DNA of 64,000 nucleotides, taken from an uncultured Clostridium sp. GTDB taxonomy: Bacteria; Bacillota; Clostridia; Lachnospirales; Lachnospiraceae. The translations under genes were made by a program, and so were the position numbers. Below the pieces are notes generated by a model that was not told where the DNA came from, searched no databases, and saw only the letters and a list, made by a program, of their open reading frames with translations. Below are positions 57,378-64,000 of this stretch, one piece after another (the first letter of the stretch is position 1; every line of letters begins with the position of its first letter). The DNA is taken from contig NZ_URHZ01000009.1 in NCBI RefSeq assembly GCF_900547735.1, positions 29,861-93,860 of the forward strand. The letters run 5' to 3'.

Positions 57378-58895
57378 GTGACTTATCAAAGTATGCTTGA
57401 ACTTCTCAAAAGTATCTGCCTCCTGTCGGCGCTTCTGCTGGCAGGCACCTGGCTTAGGGCCAGAATCCCTCTGTTCCGGAAATTATTTCTTCCGGCATCG
57501 GTAATCGGGGGGTTCATTGGATTGCTGCTCGGCCCCAGGATACTGGGAAACTTTTCCCTGCTTCCGGTCAGTGAAGAATGGCTGGACGCCTGGACCGCAC
57601 TTCCCAGCATTCTCGTCATTCCCATTTTCGCGGCAACTCCGCTGGGGATGTTTTCTTCCAAAAGCGGGAAGACAAAGCCATCCTCCGCTTCCGGCTCCGC
57701 CGTACAGCGAACCGGAAATAAACCAAAAGCAAAACCGGTAAAAAAAGGTCTCATTGCTCTGGCCGCTTTTTTTGCCACCGGCGCCGTGATCAAGGTTGTA
57801 ACCTCCCTGCAGGAAGTGGTCGGCCTCGGCACCAATGTAATCTACTCCGCCGTCAGCCCGGACTCCGGACTCTATAAGACCTTCGGCTATGAACTGGCCC
57901 GCGGTTTTGCCGGAGGCCATGGCTCCGCCGGAATGGTAGGCAGTCTGCTGCAGGGATACGGATTTGACTACTGGGAAACGGCCCAGGGCGTTACCACCAC
58001 GACAGCCACTATCGGCCTGATCGCCGGAATGATCATCGGCATTATCACAATCAATGTAGCTTCACGGAAAGGGTATACGGCGATTCTTAAAAAACCGTCT
58101 GAAATCCCGGAATCCATGGCCCGGGGATATGAGTCCGATATCGGCCGCCAGGAATCCATCGGCCGCGAAACGATGATGAGTTCCTCCATCGACACCATCA
58201 CCATCCATCTGGCGGTTCTGCTCCTGGCCTGCGGCATCGGCTTTATCGTTCAGGGAATTGTTGATCCGGGTGACAATCTTCCCGTATGGTTTTTCTGCAT
58301 GGCCGGCATGTATCCGGTGGACTGGGCCATATCGAAGCTGGGTCTTGGCTGGCTGATTGACACAAAAGTAAAGGCGCGCATCATCGGTTCCATGAGCGAT
58401 TTCGCCATTACAGCCGCCATTGCCAGCATTCCTGTTAAAACGCTCTCCGACTATGCCGGACCTCTGTTCGCAATGGTGATTGCCGGGCTCGCCGTCACCT
58501 TTGTCTCAACCTTTGTCATCTTCAAATGGCTGTTTCCGTCCCGCCACCCCTTTGAGCATTCCATTATGATGTGGGGCCTGGAAACGGGTGTGCTCATTAA
58601 TGGCATGATGCTGCTTAAAATCTGTGATCCCGAGTACGAGACAACGGCGCTCAACGACGTCAGCCTGGGAATGTCCCTGTTTAACCTGATTTCCCTGCCG
58701 CTGACGCTCATCATCTACTATGCATTGAAGAACGGGACGCGCATGCAGATTTTCCTCACCGTAACGGCCGTTTTGATGGTTTCCGTCATACTGCTGTTCC
58801 TGTTCCGCGGTCTGTATAAGCGCTCTGAAAAAATGCAGGAGGCACCGGAAGAGCAGACGGGGATGGTATGTAAAAATGCAAATGCGGCGGTATGA
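57378..58895 (+). CDS. Sodium:glutamate symporter family (GltS-like) carrier
   Basis: 505 residues with about 11-12 helices in two halves. Seen: LFLPASVIGGFIGLLLGP, ARGFAGGHGSAGMVGSLLQGYGF (re-entrant substrate loop), TATIGLIAGMIIGI, and second-half GLETGVLINGMMLLKICDPEYETTALND. Longer than E. coli GltS through a basic loop near residues 95-125. Starts with GTG after AAAGGAGG. It lies 57 bp before the amidohydrolase gene, so its cargo is likely an aminoacyl or aminobenzoyl-glutamate-like compound. Confidence 0.87.
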   Translation: MTYQSMLELLKSICLLSALLLAGTWLRARIPLFRKLFLPASVIGGFIGLLLGPRILGNFSLLPVSEEWLDAWTALPSILVIPIFAATPLGMFSSKSGKTKPSSASGSAVQRTGNKPKAKPVKKGLIALAAFFATGAVIKVVTSLQEVVGLGTNVIYSAVSPDSGLYKTFGYELARGFAGGHGSAGMVGSLLQGYGFDYWETAQGVTTTTATIGLIAGMIIGIITINVASRKGYTAILKKPSEIPESMARGYESDIGRQESIGRETMMSSSIDTITIHLAVLLLACGIGFIVQGIVDPGDNLPVWFFCMAGMYPVDWAISKLGLGWLIDTKVKARIIGSMSDFAITAAIASIPVKTLSDYAGPLFAMVIAGLAVTFVSTFVIFKWLFPSRHPFEHSIMMWGLETGVLINGMMLLKICDPEYETTALNDVSLGMSLFNLISLPLTLIIYYALKNGTRMQIFLTVTAVLMVSVILLFLFRGLYKRSEKMQEAPEEQTGMVCKNANAAV

Positions 58896-58952
58896 GGAAC
58901 CGGGAATGACGGGCAGACATAACCAACATTAATATAGAATCAGGAGGTCAAT

Positions 58953-60398
58953 ATGACGGTAAAAGAAAACGCGTGGTCGGCAATCGACCAAAAAAAAGAA
59001 TGGATTTGCAACATTTCCGATGCAATCTGGGAGCATCCGGAAACATCCTTTGAAGAACATTTTGCAGCCGGTATTTTATGTCAGGCGCTGGAGCAGGAAG
59101 GTTTTGAAGTACAACGCGGACTGGCGGGCATGGAAACTGCTTTCTCGGGCCGCTTTGGGAGCGGCGCTCCGGTAATCGGAATTCTTGGGGAATACGACGC
59201 CCTCTCGGGAATGAGCCAGAAAGCCGATATTTTTCACCACGAGGAGATAACACCGGGGGGAAACGGGCACGGCTGCGGCCATAACCTTCTCGGCGCCGGT
59301 TCCCTGGCCGCCGCCATTGCGGTAAAGCACTTTCTCACGGAGACAAACACTCCCGGCACCGTAATTTACTACGGCTGCCCCGGTGAAGAAGGAGGAGCCG
59401 GAAAGGCATTTATGGCGCGTGACGGAATCTTCGATGAAGTGGACTGCGCCCTGTCCTGGCATCCGGGCGACATCAATGCCGGAACTGCCGTCAGCTGCCT
59501 GGCAAACCAGGAGGTGCTCTACCGTTTCCACGGGACCAGTTCCCACGCCGCGGCCTCCCCGCATCTGGGCCGCAGCGCGCTGGATGCCGTAACCCTCTTT
59601 AACACGGGTGTCCAGTTCCTTCGGGAACACATTATCCCGGAGGCAAGGGTACACTATGCCGTGACAAATACAGGGGGATTTTCGCCGAATGTCGTTCAGT
59701 CCGAGGCCGAGGCCGTCTACCTGATACGCGCCCCGAAAATCAGCCAGGTAAAGGAGATTGCCGCGCGCGTGGACGATGTAGCAAAGGGCGCCGCCCTAAT
59801 GACCGGAACCAGTGTGGAGAGCCGGTTTATTAAAGCATGCGCCAACATCGTACCAAACAAAACCCTGTCAAGCGTCCTCGCCGCCAACCTGCAGGAAGTC
59901 CCGGCCAATCAATTTTCCGAGGAAGAGCTGGCTTATGCGGTTAAAATCCAGTCCACTCTTCCCGTAAAAGACAGCCTAATAGACGCTGCTGAAAAGCTTG
60001 GTCCAAACGTCCGGGCATTTGTTAAACCCTATATCGGAGAACCAATCCACTCTTTTGCCGTACCAGATCTGCCCGTCACGATAACTCTCCCATCCTCCAC
60101 GGATGTCGGGGATGTAAGTTTTATCTGCCCAACCGGACAGATCCAGGCCGCCACCATGTGCTGCGGTACCCCCGCACATTCCTGGCAGCGGACCGCACAG
60201 GGTAAAAGCTCCATCGCGCACAAGGGTCTGATTTATGCCGGAAAAGTCATGGCCGGAGGGGCAATCGACCTGTATCTCAACCCAGAAACTGCCAAAGAGG
60301 CACGCAGAGAATGGGAAGAACAGTTAAACGGCGAATGTTATCAGCCAATCCCCAAAGAAGTAAAGCCGACCGCTGTTCATAAAATCCAGACTGAGTAA
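58953..60398 (+). CDS. M20 amidohydrolase, AbgB-like
   Basis: 481 residues, the length of AbgB. Metal and catalytic motifs: GEYDALSGMSQ, GHGCGHNLLGAGS, GCPGEEGGAGKAFM, CALSWHPGD, SSHAAASPHLGRSALDAV and the C-terminal CGTPAHSWQRTAQGKSS. AbgB is the subunit that helps cleave p-aminobenzoyl-glutamate. With the GltS-like carrier it makes an uptake-and-cleavage pair. AGGAGG lies before the ATG. No AbgA partner is in the window. Confidence 0.9.
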   Translation: MTVKENAWSAIDQKKEWICNISDAIWEHPETSFEEHFAAGILCQALEQEGFEVQRGLAGMETAFSGRFGSGAPVIGILGEYDALSGMSQKADIFHHEEITPGGNGHGCGHNLLGAGSLAAAIAVKHFLTETNTPGTVIYYGCPGEEGGAGKAFMARDGIFDEVDCALSWHPGDINAGTAVSCLANQEVLYRFHGTSSHAAASPHLGRSALDAVTLFNTGVQFLREHIIPEARVHYAVTNTGGFSPNVVQSEAEAVYLIRAPKISQVKEIAARVDDVAKGAALMTGTSVESRFIKACANIVPNKTLSSVLAANLQEVPANQFSEEELAYAVKIQSTLPVKDSLIDAAEKLGPNVRAFVKPYIGEPIHSFAVPDLPVTITLPSSTDVGDVSFICPTGQIQAATMCCGTPAHSWQRTAQGKSSIAHKGLIYAGKVMAGGAIDLYLNPETAKEARREWEEQLNGECYQPIPKEVKPTAVHKIQTE

Positions 60399-60457
60399 GT
60401 TCACTTTCCCGATTAACTCTCTTCAGAATAAAATAAAGTTCAAACAACAGTCAGAAA

Positions 60458-60500
60458 GGGAAGAATGCCCGGACAAAATCACTCTGTCAGCATTCTTCCC
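60458..60500 (+). terminator. Terminator of the gltS-abgB operon
   Basis: GGGAAGAATGC and GCATTCTTCCC, perfect 11-bp arms, followed by TCTTCTTCT. Confidence 0.68.
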
Positions 60501-60599
60501 TCTTCTTCTATCACAAATTTCTTCTCTCACAAATTATATCATAACTTGTAACGATTCAGTACCTTCCTAGTTACCGCTACGCAATGCACAGAAACGGCC

Positions 60600-60792
60600 G
60601 TTATTGTTCACAGGTAGTATTCCGCGAGGTGTTTTTTGTGAGTGAAGCGTAGCGAAAGTCACAGAAAACCCGAGGGTTGCGGCGCGACGCAACGAAAAGT
60701 GCGCGATGCGGACTTTTCATTACAATCAACGGCGTTTTTTGCCGTTTCTGTGCATCGCGCAGCGTGTTACTGGGCACGGAGTGAACAGTAAC
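60600..60792 (+). repeat. TIR-element family 1, long variant
   Basis: 193 bp with ends GTTATTGTTCACA and (G)TGAACAGTAAC. Compared with 55007-55181 it carries about 40 extra bp including CGAAAAGTGCGCGATGCGG. Its right end starts GGGCACGGAGTGAACAG, matching the copy at 32115-32204 rather than the 42/55 kb copies, so two subfamilies exist. An eroded end (CGCAATGCACAGAAACGG) sits just left at about 60576-60598. Confidence 0.9.
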
Positions 60793-60806
60793 AAACGGCC
60801 CATTCA

Positions 60807-63635
60807 TTACAGTTCCAGATATTTCTTTACATACTCTCCGGTGTAGGAAACAGGGCTCTTCGCCACTTCTTCCGGCGTTCCCTGGGCAATCACCGTACCG
60901 CCCTTGTCTCCGCCTTCCGGACCGATATCAATCAGGTAGTCGGCCGTCTTAATCACATCCAGGTTATGTTCAATGACAACAACCGTATTGCCGCCGTCCG
61001 ACAGTCTGCGCAGAATCTCGATCAACTTGTGGACATCGGCAAAATGGAGGCCGGTCGTCGGCTCATCCAGAATGTAAATCGTCTTTCCGGTACCTCTCTT
61101 GCTCAGCTCCGTAGCCAGCTTGATACGCTGAGCCTCACCGCCGGATAACTCGGTGGACGGCTGTCCCAAACGAATGTAGGAAAGTCCCACATCGTAGAGA
61201 GTCTCTATCTTACGGTAAATAGACGGAACATTCTCAAAGAATTTGAGCGCCTCCTCCACCGTCATATTGAGGACATCATAAATGCTCTTTCCCTTATACT
61301 TGACATCCAGAGTCTCCCTGTTATATCTCTTGCCTCCGCAGACCTCGCACGGAACGTAAACATCGGGCAGGAAATGCATCTCAATCTTGATAATTCCGTC
61401 TCCGGTACACGCCTCACAGCGTCCGCCCTTCTTATTAAAGCTGAAACGTCCCTTATTATATCCCTTGGCCTTGGAATCGGATGTCGATGCAAACAAATCT
61501 CTGATTAAGTCAAACGCCCCCGTATAAGTTGCAGGGTTGGAACGCGGAGTCCGTCCGATTGGGGACTGGTCGATCGCAATAATCTTATCGAGCTGCTCCA
61601 CGCCTTCTATCTTCTTATGTTTTCCCGGAATCGTACGGGCACGGTTCAGCTTCTTGGCCAGAGCTTTATATAAAATCTCATTCACCAGAGAGCTCTTTCC
61701 TGAACCCGAAACCCCCGTCACGCAGGTCATTACCCCTAACGGGAAGGATACGTCGATATTCTTCAGGTTATTCTCGGCGGCTCCCTTCACGGTCAGCCAG
61801 CCGGTCGGCGTCCTGCGCTCACCGGGAACCGGAATCTTCTCCCGGCCGCTCAAATAGGCTCCGGTGATGGACTCCTTACATGCCATAATCTCATCCGCCG
61901 TGCCGACGGCAACCACGTTACCGCCATGCTCTCCGGCGCCCGGTCCGATATCGACTATACAGTCGGCCGCACGCATCGTATCTTCATCATGTTCCACGAC
62001 GAGCACAGAGTTGCCCAGATCGCGCAGATGGAGAAGCGTCTGCAGGAGCTTGTCATTATCCCTCTGATGAAGGCCGATGCTCGGCTCATCCAGAATATAG
62101 GCCACGCCGACCAGACCCGAACCAATCTGGGTGGCCAGACGGATACGCTGGGCCTCACCTCCCGAAAGTGTTCCCGTGGCACGGGCCAGTGACAGATAAT
62201 CAAGTCCGACGTTGATCAGAAAGGACACTCTGGCCTTAATTTCCTTGAGAATCGGAGCGCCGATTGTCTCCTGCATCGTGGTAAGCTGAAGCTCGTCCAG
62301 GAACTCGCGGTACTTCACGATGGACATGTTGGTGGCCTCATAAATATTGCAGCCGCCCACCGTTACGGCCAGAGCTTCCTGTTTCAGACGCTGTCCGCGG
62401 CAGGTCGGGCAGGGAGTGATTCTCATAAACGTCTCATACTCCGCCTTCATCGAATCGGAAAATGTCTCCCTGTACTTCTTATTCATATTCTGAATCAGGC
62501 CCTCAAAGGCAATGTCATAAATTCCTTCGCCCCTCTGTCCCCTGTAACGCACCTTTACGATCTTTCCGTCGGTTCCCTTCAGAAGGATATCGTGCACTTC
62601 CTTCGGGTACTCCTCAAACGGAGTGTCCAGGCTGAAATGGTATTCCTCCGCCAGCGCCTCCAGAATCGCGCCGGTAAAGCTGCCCTTGTCGCAGCAAGAC
62701 TGCCAGCCCATCGCCACAATGGCGCCCTGTTTAATGCTGAGGCTCTTGTCCGGTATCATCAGATCCTCGTCAAACTCCATCTTATATCCCAGGCCGTAGC
62801 AGTCGGGACAGGCTCCGAAGGGGTTATTAAAGGAAAAGCTTCTCGGCTCCACCTCGTCCACGCTGATTCCGCAGTCCGGGCAGGAAAAACTCTGGCTGAA
62901 CATGATCGGCTCCTGTCCGAATACATCCACCATCATCAGTCCGCCGGTCAGCCCCATAACCGTATCGATGGAATCGGAAAGACGCTTCTCAATTCCCTCC
63001 TTGACCACCAGACGGTCCACCACGATCTCAATATTATGTTTAATGTTCTTCTCCAGAGCAATCGATTCCGTCAGCTCATAGAGGTTACCGTCAATCCTGA
63101 CGCGGACATAGCCGCTCTTCTTGGCCTGTTCCAGCACCTTCTCATGACGGCCCTTGCGTCCCCTTACAACGGGCGCAAGAAGCTGTATTCTCGTCTTCTC
63201 TGGAAGGGCCAGGATCTGATCCACCATCTGATCCACGGTCTGCTTCTTAATCTCGCGGCCGCACTTCGGACAGTGGGGGATACCGATTCTCGCATAGAGA
63301 AGACGCATGTAATCATAAATCTCCGTAACCGTTCCAACCGTGGAACGCGGGTTCCTGTTCGTGGACTTCTGATCAATGGAAATAGCCGGGGAAAGCCCCT
63401 CTATGCTCTCCACGTCCGGTTTCTCCATCTGCCCGAGGAACTGCCTCGCATAGGAGGATAGGGATTCCATATATCTTCTCTGGCCTTCCGCATAGATCGT
63501 GTCAAAAGCCAGCGACGATTTGCCCGAGCCCGACAGACCGGTCAGGACGACCAGCTCATTTCTCGGAATATCAAGTGAAATGTTCTTCAGATTGTGCTCA
63601 TTGGCACCACGTATTTTAATATACTGCTTCGCCAT
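60807..63635 (-). CDS. uvrA: Excinuclease ABC subunit A
   Basis: 942 residues, standard length. DNA damage recognition subunit of nucleotide excision repair. Walker A GLSGSGKSSLAFDTIYAEGQRRY; zinc finger CPKCGREI and CPDCG...CPDC; signature LSGGEAQRIRLATQIGSGLVGVAYILDEPSIGLHQRD; second half GVSGSGKSSLVNEILY, CEACTGDG..CEVCGGKRY zinc finger and LSGGEAQRIKLATELSKRGTGKTIYILDEPTTGLH. GGAG precedes the ATG. A perfect LexA box overlaps its promoter. uvrB is not in the window. Confidence 0.97.
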   Translation of the reverse strand: MAKQYIKIRGANEHNLKNISLDIPRNELVVLTGLSGSGKSSLAFDTIYAEGQRRYMESLSSYARQFLGQMEKPDVESIEGLSPAISIDQKSTNRNPRSTVGTVTEIYDYMRLLYARIGIPHCPKCGREIKKQTVDQMVDQILALPEKTRIQLLAPVVRGRKGRHEKVLEQAKKSGYVRVRIDGNLYELTESIALEKNIKHNIEIVVDRLVVKEGIEKRLSDSIDTVMGLTGGLMMVDVFGQEPIMFSQSFSCPDCGISVDEVEPRSFSFNNPFGACPDCYGLGYKMEFDEDLMIPDKSLSIKQGAIVAMGWQSCCDKGSFTGAILEALAEEYHFSLDTPFEEYPKEVHDILLKGTDGKIVKVRYRGQRGEGIYDIAFEGLIQNMNKKYRETFSDSMKAEYETFMRITPCPTCRGQRLKQEALAVTVGGCNIYEATNMSIVKYREFLDELQLTTMQETIGAPILKEIKARVSFLINVGLDYLSLARATGTLSGGEAQRIRLATQIGSGLVGVAYILDEPSIGLHQRDNDKLLQTLLHLRDLGNSVLVVEHDEDTMRAADCIVDIGPGAGEHGGNVVAVGTADEIMACKESITGAYLSGREKIPVPGERRTPTGWLTVKGAAENNLKNIDVSFPLGVMTCVTGVSGSGKSSLVNEILYKALAKKLNRARTIPGKHKKIEGVEQLDKIIAIDQSPIGRTPRSNPATYTGAFDLIRDLFASTSDSKAKGYNKGRFSFNKKGGRCEACTGDGIIKIEMHFLPDVYVPCEVCGGKRYNRETLDVKYKGKSIYDVLNMTVEEALKFFENVPSIYRKIETLYDVGLSYIRLGQPSTELSGGEAQRIKLATELSKRGTGKTIYILDEPTTGLHFADVHKLIEILRRLSDGGNTVVVIEHNLDVIKTADYLIDIGPEGGDKGGTVIAQGTPEEVAKSPVSYTGEYVKKYLEL

Positions 63636-63701
63636 TATTCAAACTCCTGTGTATACAAGCATCATTGAATTCCTGCTGCTTCTTATCCTGTCTTAACTAT
63701 G

Positions 63702-63760
63702 TTACTGTCCGCTCCCTGCAGAAAACGTCATGCGGCGTACAATAACCCCGTATCAATTCA
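63702..63760 (+). repeat. Decayed TIR-element family 1 end
   Basis: GTTACTGTCC...GCGTACAATAACC resembles the end of the 42.2 kb copy (GTTACTGTCC...GCGAACAATAACA) with many substitutions. Confidence 0.5.
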
Positions 63761-63797
63761 GCTTTTTGTATGGTTTCTGTCTATCTGTAGCTATCCC

Positions 63798-63837
63798 AGT
63801 ATAGCATATTCCGATATGTTTTGCAAACATTTGTTCG
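63798..63837 (-). promoter_or_regulatory. uvrA promoter with LexA/SOS box
   Basis: On the minus strand: CGAACAAATGTTTG (63837-63824), an exact match to the Gram-positive LexA consensus CGAAC-RNRY-GTTYG, overlapping -35 TTGCAA (63826-63821), 17-bp spacer and -10 TATACT (63803-63798). Confidence 0.85.
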
Positions 63838-63901
63838 GCATAAATTCCCATATTTTTTTGGGTTTTATGGGAAATATTGTGGGTGCAAAGGGGTGTCCCC
63901 C

Positions 63902-63947
63902 AGAAAGAAATAGGGAATCCGGCAAGCCGGACTCCCTATTTCTTTCT
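63902..63947. terminator. Bidirectional terminator hairpin
   Basis: AGAAAGAAATAGGGA.TCCGGC and GCCGGA.TCCCTATTTCTTTCT form a long stem whose outer A- and T-rich arms work in both directions. It probably ends a gene lying to the right of the window. Confidence 0.72.
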
Positions 63948-64000
63948 AGAGCGTGTTTGAAAATTGCTTTCCGTCAGCTGTGCGTCACACTTTGTGGGAG
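63947..64000 (+). repeat. TIR-element family 2, cut by the window end
   Basis: TAGAGCGTGTTTGAAAATT followed by GCTTTCCGTCAG.TGTGCGTCACACTTTGTGG, the left part of the 91-bp element at 19832-19922. Confidence 0.85.

Overview
The window looks like a chromosomal segment of a Lachnospiraceae-type Firmicute (Clostridium XIVa, e.g. Enterocloster/Hungatella-like). Reasons: strong AGGAGG ribosome sites, moderately high GC with Firmicute protein families, an ECF vitamin/nucleoside-type transporter, a Gram-positive LexA box at uvrA, and many small catabolic operons each with its own regulator. No rRNA, tRNA or CRISPR was seen.

Layout. 1-9.9 kb is a patchwork: the end of a MATE exporter, DUF4180, PhzF/GNAT, a truncated DUF4143 ATPase, a Phd/ParE pair, a GMP synthase paralogue with a ruined glutaminase domain, peptide deformylase plus XRE regulator, a DUF1848 radical-SAM protein behind a LexA-like box, a phosphoesterase and a PEBP protein. 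10-29.7 kb, all on the minus strand, is a large organic-acid catabolic region: aconitase/IPM-dehydratase-like pair, HD protein, MmgE/PrpD, L-fucose-isomerase-like enzyme, xylulokinase, AraC and IclR regulators, nitroreductase, PrpF isomerase, lactonase-like protein, MatC-type carrier, double-hotdog MaoC hydratase and three CaiB CoA-transferases. Paired ATTTCT-N7-AGAAAT dyads at 14.18 and 29.80 kb suggest one regulator, perhaps the IclR protein, works on both ends. 30-36 kb: MATE/TetR with twin palindromic operators, then a UbiD/UbiX/LpdD decarboxylase operon with divergent LysR, then an Old Yellow Enzyme. 37-44.5 kb: an ECF transporter with nucleoside hydrolase and ribokinase, plus a LacI regulator fused to a PfkB kinase. 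44.9-47.6 kb: a membrane-anchored zinc-ribbon/LRR protein with its partner.

47.6-53.3 kb is a visibly AT-rich accessory island between conserved genes. It carries a type I toxin-antitoxin locus (30-residue hydrophobic peptide and convergent antisense RNA), an IS256-like transposase relic, and the main discovery: a complete retron (PRTase-like protein, winged-helix protein, msr-msd RNA with 19-bp a1/a2 ends and an 18-bp msd stem, reverse transcriptase) with a fourth, unrecognised gene directly after the RT.

53.3-64 kb returns to host genes: the canonical guaA, a QueG-like ferredoxin protein, a LysR-controlled GltS carrier plus AbgB-like amidohydrolase, and SOS-controlled uvrA. Interspersed through the window are two families of short terminal-inverted-repeat elements (one copy supplies the last codons and stop of lpdD), a third single palindromic element, and four independent 16-18 bp minisatellites, each at a gene edge.
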